Positions 9,718 to 21,661 of a stretch of DNA of 64,000 bases are shown in pieces. The stretch spans positions 2,852,001-2,916,000 of the forward strand of contig NC_079237.1 of assembly GCF_028502605.1 (NCBI RefSeq), in the 5' to 3' direction. Under the pieces are notes generated by a model. It was not told where the DNA came from and searched no databases. It was given only the letters and a program-made list of their open reading frames with translations. Made by a program: the position numbers and the translations under genes. Position 1 is the stretch's first letter; each line of letters begins with the position of its first letter. This stretch comes from Trichoderma breve (Eukaryota > Ascomycota > Sordariomycetes > Hypocreales > Hypocreaceae).

Positions 9718-11794
9718 TGATTATGTTTGTTTGCCCGCGATCGACCCAGTGATTGTATTGGAACAGAGTTGAAGGAGTGATGTTACAAGGGAGAGTTTAA
9801 AGAGAAAAAAGAAATCTAGTCTAGGATCACCGGATGGGGGCTTGGTAGACTTGGATCCTCCCTTTTTCTTTCTTCTGAGAGGCGACCAAATTCACTTGAC
9901 ATAACTTTACTAATGCCACCAAAATGCCTGTACCGGAGCAGTAGTAATATCAGATGTGAGACACTCGCCTCAGCCAGGCAGGCTTCGTTACGTACAGTAC
10001 GGAGCATTATGCGTTGGTTCTCTTCTCTGAGACAAACACCAGGACTCTCAGTGAATGAATGGGTGTCGGGAAGCTCCACAGTCTCAGTTGTTGACCTGAG
10101 CTGCGGCTGGACACGGAGCAAACAAGCCAGTTCAACATACTGTACATGCAGGCGAGAGAGGTGGCAGGGAGCAGAGCAAAGGATCAAACAACCGACATCA
10201 AAACCTTGTAAGGCAGCCAAAGTTGCCTGTTGAGAACCAATAGATGATACAGGCATTCACTGCGGTGCTGTATCAACACAACATAGGCAATACCTCTATT
10301 GCATCAAAATATCATGTATTTGTTTTCAAGGCGCCCCCGATGAATTGAATTCCATCTCATCAATCCATCCCTTATCTAAGTTCGTGCTGCTATCAGTAGT
10401 GGCCAAAATACATCAGATTAGACTTTGCAACAAGGGGGAGACTGCAGATCACCTTTCACCAGTCAAGCAGAGCCTCGCCTCTCAGCCAAGCACACCAGCG
10501 TTTTTTTTTTACTCGTATCTGGTCCGTGGATTGCTCCAGGCATCAGTCAGTCCCGATAACATCCACAGATCCCTCCAATATGACGAGATCGGATCGCCTG
10601 ATTACTGTGATGGCCCCGATATTACTTGTGCATCGACTAAGACTGGCAAGGCCAAGGCGGGCCCCGGCACTAGTGATCATCCGGGTTCACCGCATCGCGG
10701 AGGCGGAGCCCGTGCTAGCAAGCCCCTCAAGCCCCCGTGCTAGCAGCCTCTCAACTTTTTACAGAGGGACCTCGCCCTGGGAAATAGAGGCTCGACTGCC
10801 GCTAGAGCACCCGCTTAGTGGCTCCGCTAGGGGCCGCGGACCAGGGCCGGGTGGCCTCTGGCATGCCAAGCATTGTTGGGCGCGGCCTGTGCTCGTACAG
10901 GTACTCCAGTCTGGACGGCAGTTGCGGTGGTCGTTGGTTGGCGAGTGTGCGGGCCAAGGTACAGGCACATCTCGACCAACTCAAGCCACGCTAGCCTGGA
11001 TGAGGTCGGCAAGCTGCTTGCTTCAACACCATCACGGAATTGATCAACCATACGGGGATTTTACTCATTGTTGAGTCCCTCTTTAGTGGATTAGCAGCCT
11101 CACTTTCCGCTGGTCTAGACTCTTCCCAAGTTTATTTTCTTTTCTTTCTTTTCTTTTTTGCCTTCTTGCAGGATTCGATTAAGGCAAACCCAGGCAAAAA
11201 AATACGATGGCAGCAAACAAGCCAACTACGACACCGAAGCTACCTGAGCTCATCAAACGTCACCTCCAAACGATGTAAATTCGGGCCTTTTTCTCCAGCT
11301 GAGCCCGTGATCACCACCAATTACGATCCCGTCTATTACTGTCCTAATTAATTGTATGATGGTCCAGGTACGTACAAGCCAATTTCGCACAGCGGGTGAA
11401 GCTCTGCAGCCCGTTATCTGCCTCACTCGCCCCTCTGCGTTCTTAGTCATGAATTACGGCCAATTGCATCTCATGTTGCCCATGCATCACATCGATCCTA
11501 CACACATTTTCACCGAGATTACGCGCCTTGACTATCGATTTTGGTACTCAATTTATTCAGTGCTGCAAGCTAGGTATTGACATGTATTCGTATATACATC
11601 CAGCAAAACCCTCGATCAATTTTCCTTGAAGAATGAAACGCTAACCAACCCCCAGATAATTAATGAAATATGCTACTAGGCTGATTATATGAAGCCCAGG
11701 CAATAATAACAAGTGTATTGAAACCCGAATGTCCAAACAAGATGACCGCCCTCTACTCGTCGTGGCCGTTCTCGACCGTCTCACTGCTCATTTC
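9718..11794. other. Upstream region of the F-box gene; no gene seen
   Basis: 2.1 kb between the F-box start and the end of the DUF3455 gene. Short open frames (up to 182 codons) show no recognisable domain. Around 10700..10745 the word CCCGTGCTAGCA occurs twice in a GC-rich patch. CT-rich tracts near 11130..11160 look like promoter or untranslated sequence. Confidence 0.6.
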
Positions 11795-12711
11795 TTAGTT
11801 GCTTCCCCAGAACCAGTATCTAAAGGCAAGTCATGTCAGCACTGCGATGGTCGTAACAGGAATCAGGGACAAGATGGTGACTTACACTGCTGAGTACTGC
11901 ACTTCAATGTTGGCTGGCTGGCCCTGGCATGTAGCCGGCGGGTTGCCTCCAGCCGTGTTAACCCGGTACACCTCCTTGATGCTGCCCGTGGCGCCATCCT
12001 TGGCTGTGAGCTTCAGCCACGGAACCGCAGTTGAGCCTGATGGTCCTGGGGCCCCAGTGGCTGGAGCAGGGGCGCTGCCGTTCTTCGCACAAGGCACCGT
12101 ACCAAGGTCCAGGGTGGTAGTGTCGAGGTTGAAGAAGGGCGTTGTGCTGTCGACGAAGAAGTGGTGGCCAGAAATGGGCAGCGTCATTGGGCCGAGCGGG
12201 CCAGCAGTGGCTGCGTCGTAGTTGAAGTTGACGGCCATGTTGGGCACCTTTTGTAACAGATCCTGGCTGATGGACGCAATGCAGCTGACGTTGAAAAGAG
12301 TGGCCAAGGCGCCGGCAGCAACAGGAGCCGCATCGGGATTGCTGGCATCACAAGTGTAGTTCTGAGTGCCACGACCAACGGCGACGTGATGGACGGTCAA
12401 GCCTGCAGATGGAGGGAGCAGTCCGTCAACTAAGTGAGTGTCGCTTGTCAGTCATCATGTCGGCCGAGATGGGGTTTGAAACATCGAGACTTACTCGTGG
12501 GCATCTGGGCCTTGGACAGGTCGCATACTGGTGCCACCGATTGTACCTTGGAGAGCTGGACCTTTGATGCAAGGAGATTGAAGTAGCTTGATAGAGAGTC
12601 CAACGCAACCGCCGGATTCTTAATGCTGTCGAGATCAAGCTTGGGGAGGGCCGGGGCAGCGTGAGCTCCAAGGACGGCCAGTGATGATACCAGGAAGGTT
12701 GATGAACGCAT
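11795..12711 (-). CDS. Secreted DUF3455-family protein
   Basis: Function unknown; the family is common in filamentous fungi as small secreted proteins and is sometimes mislabelled malate dehydrogenase. Exons 12711..12495, 12429..11886 and 11819..11795, introns 65 and 66 nt, 261 aa. Residues 1-18 form a clear signal peptide (MRSSTFLVSSLAVLGAHA, cleavage before APALPK). Family hallmarks: LLPPSAGLTVHHVAVGRGTQ followed by NYTC near the start of exon 2, ISGHHFFVDSTTPFFNLD in the middle, and VPWLKL followed by VYRVNTAGGNPPATC. The last exon encodes only the tail YWFWGSN, whose aromatic residues fit the conserved C-terminus of the family. Several NxS/T sites and Cys pairs suit an extracellular protein. 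The two intron boundaries keep frame exactly. Confidence 0.88.
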
Positions 12712-14698
12712 TGTGTATGTGTGTGTGTAGAATGAGGTGGAGATGTTTTTTTTTTTTTTGTTCTTTAATCCAGACCAGGTTCAAATCCAATAACCAGATT
12801 GGTGGAAGATAGCGAGACAATCGTAACAAGGACCAGCCGACGAGGGTAGTAAGTAATTCAGTTGCTTTCGGATGTCGAAGAAATACAATTTGACTGCAAT
12901 ACCGAATAATCGAACGAGCAAGGAAAATAGACTTCGCACTTAGGAAATAAGGAAAAAGACCCTGACAAAAGGAAAAAGACAAAAAAGGAAATGGTGATAA
13001 TGCAAGAGATATTCAAGCTGTGGTGTGTTTGTGCCAGAAATTCCCGAAACAATGCGGCCACCAACCTCTCTTATAAGCCAACACACATTCCCCCCTCCCA
13101 TCCCACCCACCCCCATGTCTCACGCAAATCTACATTAACGCGGGACACTTATTTTACACATGATGCCATTTTCGGACGCTCTGGGCTCGCTTGGGCCGTT
13201 TGCCGCCATTCCGATCCGGCGCCAAAAAAGAATAGGCCTAGATAACTAAAAAAGATGGCGGGAAATGAGCAAGACGGCCGGGAATGGGAAAGGCGACGAA
13301 AGAGTTTTGCAAAAGGTAACGGTAACAGGGTTTGTTGTTTTGCCGCCGAGGAGGTTGATTGGACGAGACATTTCGGTGGATGAGGCGCGCTGGACAGGGA
13401 TGCTGGGAGGGGAGGGATGCGATTGGCTCGAGGGCAGCGGTTTAGGCGCCCGGGCTGGTAGAGATGCAGGCATTGATATTGATGCTGGAGTATTTTTGCA
13501 CTGGAGATGAGTGAATGATACCGTGGAGGCAATATAATATAGATGAAGTATACGAATAGCCATCTTGGCGTAATTTATTTGGGGTTTTTTGAGAGAGCGT
13601 TTAGAATAATGTAATCCATTGCATGGTCATCCAGAGCCTGTGTAAGTACTGTACACGAGAGTCTAAGACAGCCAGACATTCTCCATACCAATGTATCTAC
13701 TTCACACACAATTGATTCAGCATTACATCACAATCCCACACAACTAATCCATCCATCGTCATCTCGATCTTGATCTACACCTTCATCTCCATCTCCATCA
13801 TCATTCAGCTCGCATCCAAACCCATCAACTACCAATAAACCTCCAAAAGCAAAGCAGCCCATCTATCCATTCATTCCCCCCACTAAAATAGCACCCACAC
13901 CTTTTCTTCCTTCGGCCCGCCGGCAATCAAAACGCGGCGGTTAAACCAACACCTTAAAAAGAAAAATCGAACCATTTCTTTCATTCTTCTTTCTGCCCGC
14001 ATCCAATCAATCCACCCACCATCCAGAAATAGAATCTTGGGAGATCTTGCTTCAGGCCAATCAAGTCTCCTCCTTTCGTCTTCTCTCCGATCTCTTTAAT
14101 CGCCCACCCACGCGACATCTCTACACTACCCTGGGCAAATCTTTTTTTATCTGACCTATCTTCTGTAGTAGGCATGATTAAAAGTAAAAAGTTCCTTAGC
14201 GCTACAACCTTGACTATCGCGTTATGCAAAGAAGACGAAGAGCTTGGCTATTCCCTTCTCGGTCCAATAGGTAGGCATGGATTTACTTACACCACCAATC
14301 TGAAGAATGAATATATCCCACCTTTGTTCCCCTCTTTGGGCCGCCTTCAACGGCCGGCGTCTAACATGAATAGCACCACGTAGTGTATGCTTGGCTCATA
14401 TGGAATGATGCTCCTTTCATATTACAGTACCCAGTGGTTGATGAGATGGATACGCGTGTTGAATATCACACGCTCCATGCAGCAGCACGCGCACACATCG
14501 CATTCTCCTCATGCTCTACAGAGTCACTGTCTATCCCTCGGCGACAATACCCGTCATCTTTTCAAAAGCGCACTGCTCCAACAAAAGCAAATAGAGGAAA
14601 ACAAGGCTCCGTGTATAATATACATAGTACATACCATATCCAAAAGAATCGTCCTCAGCCCAGCCAACGCTCGACTACCGTAATCCTATGAACACCAA
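12712..14698. other. Intergenic region; no gene seen
   Basis: 2.0 kb between the DUF3455 start and the Coy1 stop, both on the minus strand. It contains pyrimidine-rich stretches, runs of CATC/CATT near 13750..13800 and CACCCACCCC near 13100. Open frames up to 127 codons lack recognisable features. Probably the promoter of the secreted-protein gene plus the 3' untranslated region of coy1. Confidence 0.6.
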
Positions 14699-17023
14699 CT
14701 ATTTACCATCAAATCCATCCTCTTGCCATTCCCCATGACTTCCTCCTCCTCCACTTACTCCCCCTCCACCAGACGCAGCTCCTGCTGCTGCCGCCGCCGC
14801 CGATGAGCCGAAGTTGCTGGCATGCCTCTCAAAGTCCGCCGTGCCCATCCAATACAGCGAAAAGAAGACAAGGATGTGGAGTGCCACGCAGTACGCGGCA
14901 AACAAGTTTCTGCTTGTACGCGACGCTAATACCATGCGCGTGATTGAATAGACCACCCTCTCAGGAAGGCTCATGCGACGGTATGCTCTGGCCGACTCTC
15001 TGCCGCGGAATGCCGCGAACGGCGATATGTTGGACTCGTACGCTTTTCTGTACCGATCCAGCTCCATGCCCGGGTTTCCTGTCCCGCCAATGGTAACCGT
15101 CGACGGGTTAGGATTCGTCGCGTAGGCCGATGAGGATGACGTCGTAGCCCCCCCTCGGCTGTACGTCGAGACGTATCTCGTCTTTTCGTAAAGGTTCAGG
15201 TTGTCTTTTTGTAGAGCGGCCACCTCTTGTCGGAGCTGCTGCACCGCACGGTGGCTCTCTGAAAGCTCCTGCTCCAATTGAGCGTTCCTCTTCTTGAAGC
15301 GGTCTCTCTGTGCTGTCACCATAGGGAGGATGCCTGATCCTCCTCCCATTGGCTCGCGCTCCCCCAATGATGTCCGAGGATCTATTCCGCTGATGATGGA
15401 GGATGTGGGTGAGATCCTTCCCTTGCGCCCCTGGGCCCGGGTGATGTAGGTGCCGGCAACAGATGCGCCAGATGGGAAAGCATTCGCTCCCTCTGCCTGA
15501 AGGTTCTCTAGGTCGCTCTCCAGCTTCTCGTTCAAGTTCTGGGCCTTCTCCAGCTCGGCATTGGTTCTCGAAAGCTCCTCTTGTAGATCTTCCAATCTGC
15601 GCTGAAGGTCCTGGTGAGATACCCGAAGAATCGTGAGCTCATCATTGAGTTTCTTGTTTCGCGCCAGTAAGAGCTTCTCTAGCGTGTCTCCCTTGCTAGG
15701 GATCCCTTCCAGGTCTTGCGCTGCCTCATCGTCGTCGCCGGTCGAGAATTCGATGCTCTTGAGGACTTCGAGCTCCTGTTTGACTTCCTCGTAGTCGGCC
15801 CATTTGTCAACCTTTGCTTTGAGGGACTCTTTTTCTTCTTTCAATAGCGCTACCTCCCGTTCTACCGACCGTAGCTTGCCATCGATGTCTCGTTTGAACC
15901 CTTCCTTCTCCACCCTCGCTGCTTCCAGCTTGCGCACCAGTGACGAATTCTCCGAGCGCATTCGCATGTATCCGGGGTCATCTTCCAGGGACGTTGAGGT
16001 CTGTTGCCTTGTTGATTTGGCCTGGGCAAGCTCAAGTCTCATCTGCTCATTCCGCGCTTCAACCTCGGCCAGCCGAGAACTAGTCCTCTCCAAATCGGCG
16101 TGGAGCATCTCCAGCTCCGCGTTCGAGGCCTGATTCCGCTGGCCATCTTGGTCATCGCCGCTTGCCTTTCCTAGCCGCTGATTGACTTCGTAGTTGGCCT
16201 TTAGTTCGCTCAGCAAACGTTCTTGGTTCGCAATCTTGTCTTCCAGTGTCTTTTCCTTGGCCTCCCAATTATCCGTCTTCTCGTCCAGTACAGCGGTCCA
16301 CGACGCTTCCACTTCCTTCACCTTGCCTTCCAAATTATCCTCCAAATCCTTGCGAGCGGCGCGCTCGGTCTGAAGTCGGGACTCGGATTCTTCAAGCTGC
16401 GCCGTGAGCTTCGAGACGCTTTTTTGTAGGTGCTGATTTTCTTCTGTGATCTTTGGTAGTGTATCTTCGGATACCAGCATAGAGTCTACCGAGGCTTCTA
16501 ACAATGGATATGGGTCGGGAGCTTCCGACAGCGAGCTGTAGGCCTTTAGAAACGCCGAGTTGACCGATTTGGAGTGGTTCGTGAGGAGATCGATAAAGGT
16601 TTGGTATGCTATGGTAGCACCAGGTTAGCCGTTATCCATTCATACTTGAAACGCATGCGCCATCGGCATGGGAGCAAGCAAACCTTTGAGAAGGCCTTTG
16701 ATCTCTGTCAACTTTGTAGCATCATCTGACTTCCTAAAGTCCTTTGTCTTTTGTGCCAGCTCCTTGCGCTGCACTGTCGAGTCTCGTTGGTACGTGACGA
16801 TTTCCGACGCCGTGTTGTCCAGGTTGGATATCAAGGTAGTCAGGTCGACATCTGCGCATCATGGTTAGACAACACAGCTCCATTTGATGCTCGCCATAGC
16901 TCACGTACTTCGCCACGCCGAAATGGCATGAGAGAACTTGTTTCCTCCTCCAGCATCAGCTTCAGGGCCGCTACTCTGCGCCACTGCCGAGACAGCTGCA
17001 GCCCCTTCTGCGTCGTTGGACAT
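14699..17023 (-). CDS. coy1: CASP family Golgi coiled-coil protein (Coy1)
   Basis: Golgi membrane golgin acting in intra-Golgi and retrograde vesicle tethering. Exons 17023..16909, 16851..16684 and 16608..14699; introns 57 and 75 nt; 730 aa. The N-terminus contains AISAWRNVDLTTLISNLDN, then the basic VQRKELAQKTKDFRK motif conserved in CASP/Cux1 N-termini. A very long heptad-rich coiled coil follows (about residues 130-600, rich in Glu, Leu, Lys and Gln). The C-terminal CASP_C block is unmistakable: MELDRYRKAYESNISPFAAF, then RAYRRMSLPERVVYS. It leads into a single C-terminal membrane anchor near residues 664-683 (FAAYCVALHILVFFSLYWMG). The protein ends with an Ala/Gly-rich lumenal tail. It is divergent from vps3 across 491 bp. 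Confidence 0.95.
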
Positions 17024-17514
17024 GATGCCTGAGCTGCTGTCCTTGTTGTTTCCGCGGCTACCAAAGAGAGAAGCCGATCAGCTGCCCATGCATTGAGTTA
17101 TAGAGCTTGTGCTGTGTTCTTCAGGGAGCGAGGGTTGGCGCTCCAATGGCTGTAGAGGATCGGGCTTGAAGCGTGTTGTGAAACGATTGACGTAGCCAGA
17201 GCTGCAACTGCTTGCGCCAGCTTTCAGGCGCAGTGCCCCGTAATTACAGTGCAAACAGTGCCTCTTTGTACTGCTAATGGCTCGTCACAGGGGGTTGGCA
17301 GTGCCCCACCTCAGCCTCGCCTGCACTAAGCTCGGCAGTTTCCATCTTGGACGGAAGGCTGGCGCATTCGTCACCAACACGAGCTCTTTAAGACCTTCTC
17401 CCCTCTTCAGACCAAAAACGCTGAGCTCGCCGGATCCTCCGTCTTGGGGCCTCTAGTCTCCAGACAATATGAACCAGGTGTCCAGATGACACCGCCAGCA
17501 AACGATACTCTGTC
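17024..17514. promoter_or_regulatory. Divergent promoter of coy1 and vps3
   Basis: 491 bp between two membrane-trafficking genes transcribed away from each other. CAGTGC occurs four times within 74 bp, at 17231, 17247, 17256 and 17299, three of them as CAGTGCC. The spacing is irregular. This could be a shared regulatory word; no known factor is assigned. Confidence 0.55.
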
Positions 17515-20500
17515 ATGACATCCAATGGCCCTGGTGGAGGGGCATCATCGTCATCCACCATGGCCTCGCCCAGCATCACCGCGGATCGACAAGATGGGCC
17601 ATATGTGCTGCAGCCGTGGGTAGATTCGGTGCCGCTGTCTGCAGATGGCTCTGAGGACGATGTCAAGATCAACTGCGTCGAGTATTTCGGTTGGTGCCCT
17701 CTTTGGTCTCAACCATGCCGCTTATAACATGCCAAATGCTAACGGTATCCGGCGCAGACGGCAATCTTTACGTTGGAACTTCTGCCTCGGAGCTTCTCCA
17801 TTTCTTCAGCATCCCGCCTGATCCCTCCGATACTTCCGGGCGCCCGGTTTTCATCCCGGCCTCCAGGCTCTCGCCTGCATTCGCCGAGAACACCAATTCA
17901 CGACCTGGTGTACAGCAGATCCTCCTATTACCTCGAGTTGGCAAGGCGTGTATATTGTGCAACGGAACGGTCACTTTTTATTCCCTCCCAGAGCTAAGCC
18001 CCGTATTTGGCGCAAAGCAAGTCAAGAACTGCGGTTGGATCGGTGGTATCGACTTGAATGAGGCGGGACAAGGCGATGGCGTCACAAACACTGGCGAGAC
18101 TGTCGCAATCCTTCTATCGCTTAATAGAAAGATTCAGGTGGTTAAAATCGATGAGGACGTTCGCGCCGTCAAGGTATGTTCTGTAGCCGCCGTCATCTGA
18201 CTACCTTCACAGCTGGAGAGCTCATGGCTCACATGTTCCAGAACATCGATTTCCTCGGCAGCACCCTCTCTGTCCGGCGTGACTCCATTGCCTGCGTGGC
18301 AGATTCAAAGACCTACGCCCTTATCGATGTTAATCGCCAATTAAAGATTCCTCTCATGAATATCTCGTCATTGGAAGAGGACTCTTCTTCTGCAGAATTC
18401 GGGCATATTCAAAACATTGCCAAAGACGCAGGCAGCAGCATTGGTCGAAGTGCCTCTTCAAACCAGAACCGGCCGCAAGGCACTTCGCAAGGCCATAACC
18501 GAAGTGCCAGCCTGGGAACCACCAGAGTAGATTCGCCGAAACCCGAGTCGCAAGCAGCAAGCCCGCGTCTCCCTGCCTCTCAAACGTTATCCCCCCCTGG
18601 GCAGCCATCAAGCCCTAGGCCCCCGGAAGAGCAGAGCTCGACACCGCCGCCCGTTGATAAACCCCTGCCTGCACCTCCTCCATCCTCCAGTCCGGCGCCA
18701 CGGCCTGTGACAGCTTTACTGAAACCACACATTGCTTCGCCGACCCCAGAAGAGTTCCTTCTCGTTATGGGCACCAATCCGTCAGATCCTGGCGTTGGCA
18801 TGTTTATAAATCTTGACGGCGATCCTACACGACCAACAATCACGTTTGACATTTATCCAGAACAAGTCGTGGTTGATAGCGATTCAACAGATGATGCCGC
18901 CTCAACAGAAGATGAGGACGGTTATGTCTTTGCCGCCATGACAAAGGATATCAATGGCGCTTCTCACAGCGGCGTAGAAATTCAACGCTGGAGTGCTGGC
19001 AATGAAGCGCATCCCGAAAAACAGTGGTTAGAAGCCGGTGATTCAGAACTTTCCGGGCCATACGGCATTCGTGCCGTCGTCAGCAGTCAGGAAACTCAGT
19101 CCAATGATGTTATCGAGAAACTCAGCATGAGAAAATTCATACCCTTCCCAAGCTCGGCTGAATTATCCCCCCCAGCAGCATCTGCCCTCAAGCCCTCAGG
19201 CTCTCGAGCTGATCTCTCAATAGAGCAGCTGTCAAAGGAGCGAGAGCTTTTTGAACGCGATCTCGACTCACAGGATGGAGAGCCGCTTCCAGAGGGGTGG
19301 GAGGCCTCACGAACGGTAGAAGGAGAAGAGTTTGCTCGCCGGCTGTCGAAATCCAAAACCCGCGTCGCTGTATGGCGTGGCAACCGCATTTGGTGGGCCG
19401 CACGGAATCCCCTGATAGTACAACTCGACAAGAGATTAGAGGCTGCCCGGTTAGCAGAGCAAAACGACACGAAGGAAATTGATAAGCGTGCAATCATTAT
19501 GGTTTTATCAATCATTCGAGACCGTGACCCAAGCACAGAGCTTGAGTTCACCACATTTGGCTATATACAACAAAAGGCTGGAGTAATTCTCCTGATCAAC
19601 CTCCTCCTTTCCACGCCAGACAGAGAGTTCTCTGATGAGGAGCTAAACGCTCTACAGGAGGTTCTTGTGGAAAGCAAACTTGACCCAAGAGTTGTCTTGT
19701 CTCTGATTCCAGGAGTAAGAAATGAAATTATAGAGGGCCGTCGAGGCATTTGGATATATGGCGGCGTAAAGGAGTTGCCGGAAGCGTTTCTAGCAAGTCC
19801 AGCATTCCAAACGCTCTATCAAGGAGGCATAAGGAGTCTTCAGCTCAAGACTCTGCATTTCCTCAGGCGCTATCTGCAGGCTTGGAGAAAGATGAAGGGC
19901 TTCGGGAGTGTATCAGTCGAGGCTGAAGTGTTCCGAACTGTAGATGCAGCATTGCTACTCGTCTTACTGGAGCTTGATAGGCACTCTCCCAAGGGCCTGG
20001 GAAAGGGAGGTGCTGTCAGAGCGGAGCTGGGTGCGCTGGTAGACGGCGGCATGGATTGCTTCGACCGGGCCGTTGGTCTCTTGGAGTCGTACCACAGGTT
20101 CTTTGCCCTGAGCAGACTATATCAAAGCCGCAAGATGTCTGCTGAGGTGCTAGCCACTTGGAAGCGTGTCCTTGAAGGAGAAGAAGACGACGCTCAAGAG
20201 CTGACAGACGGTGAACAGAGGGTACGAGAGTATCTTACCAAGATCAGCAACCAAGCGCTTGTACAAGAATATGGTCTGTGGCTGGCCAATAGAAACCCCA
20301 AACTAGGTGTGCAAGTCTTTGCAGAAGACAAAGGCAAATCCAAGTTTGAGCCCACCAAAGCCGTAGAGCTGTTGCGTGCGGAGGCTCCCGGTGCAGTCAA
20401 ATACTATCTGGAACACCTCGTGTTCGACAAAGGCTACGAAACCTACGTCAACGAGCTCATCTCGTACTATCTACAGATTGTCATTGACGATCTTCAATCG

Positions 20501-21217
20501 CCTGCGAGCCGGGATCGCGTCTTGGCCGCGTATTCTGCCTATAAAGCTCTACAGAGTCCCAAGCCAACGTACAGGCACTTCTTGACGGAGAATGCTCCCG
20601 AGGATGATGAGGTCTGGCAAAGCCGGCTTCGACTTCTTCAACTCCTAGGCGGGCCTCATGAATACGACATTGCTGCCATCAGGGAGCGCACAGACAACCT
20701 CTCGGACGATTTGCTCGTTCCCGAGACCATCATCATTGCTGGCCGAGAGCGCAAACACGAAGATGCTCTACGTCTCCTGGTTCATAAACTAGGCGACTAT
20801 GATACCGCCGTGTCCTACTGCCTCCGCGGCGGTGCGACCATATACTCCCCCATCCAAGGCCGCCGCGACAGCATCCCCGAAGTAGAGCAGCAACGCCGCC
20901 TCTTCCAAGTCGTCCTCAGGGAATTTTTAGCCATTGATGATGTCAGCGACCGAGTCCAGCAAACGAGCGCTCTACTCGACCGCTTCAGCGGGTGGTTCGA
21001 CATTGACGACGTGCTGGCCCTCATCCCAGACCGGTGGTCAGTTGACATTATCGCTGGATTCCTCATCGGGGCTCTGCGACGGCTGGTGCAGGAGAAGAAA
21101 GAGGCTATGATGACTAGGGCTCTGAGCGGCACGGAGAACTTGAGAGTAAACTATGATTATGTTGTCAAGATGGAGGAAAAGGGGCCGACGATTCAGGAGG
21201 CGTCGGAGCAGGAGTAA
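17515..21217 (+). CDS. vps3: CORVET subunit Vps3 (TGFBRAP1/Vps39 family)
   Basis: Rab5-effector subunit of the endosomal CORVET tether. Exons 17515..17689, 17758..18173 and 18242..21217; introns 68 and 68 nt; 1188 aa. An N-terminal CNH-type beta-propeller begins near residue 55 (DGNLYVGTSASELLHFF) and runs to about residue 350, where a long Ser/Pro-rich low-complexity insert interrupts it. A Vps39_1 domain lies around residues 760-870 (FDRAVGLLESYHRFFALSRL) and a Vps39_2 domain near residues 1030-1145 (RKHEDALRLLVHKLGDYDTA). The second intron has an earlier AG at 18212, but only the AG at 18241 keeps frame and restores a propeller strand (NIDFLGSTLSVRRDS). The start at MTSNGPG fits Vps3 rather than HOPS Vps39, which begins differently; this subfamily choice is an inference. 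Confidence 0.87.
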
Positions 21218-21661
21218 GATGTTTTTTGACGGGATGGAGAGCGTGTTTTTCATTTATGAAGAGCGATTTGATGGCGTTGTGTTAGGGGTTGTGAGATTAT
21301 TGAGGTGATTGTCTATATGAATGAACGAAATATATGTGCATGAATATATATTATATAAAGTCCAGAACTCATGCGATGCCTCCATCATATTCACAGATTC
21401 GCTGATGCTGTAGCTCTTATCTTTTATAGGTACATGAAAAGGCCTGAGCCTGCAAGCCTTTGTTTTCTTTTATTTTATTTTCTTCTTCTTCTTCTTCTTC
21501 TTCTCCGCTTTTGTTCGTATTCAAGGGCTTCATGTGAGAAACACCAGTTTCAACGCCCCTGCTCCTAACAGAATCTACAATCGCTAAACCCGCATTATTA
21601 AATCATGTTCATGTCCTGTCCCTTTTATGCAACTGCTAAGCTCCCACCACCCATATACTCT
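21218..21661. other. Convergent 3' gap between vps3 and the HERP-like gene
   Basis: 444 bp with AT-rich 3' sequence and a perfect (TTC)8 microsatellite at 21480..21503. No gene seen. Confidence 0.7.
21480..21503 (+). repeat. (TTC)8 microsatellite
   Basis: Eight perfect TTC units in a pyrimidine-rich tract in the 3' gap between two convergent genes. Confidence 0.92.

Noticed and set aside
18213..18241. Earlier splice acceptor at 18212 for the second vps3 intron
   Set aside because: Using it puts the rest of the protein out of frame. The AG at 18241 restores the long frame and a conserved propeller strand.
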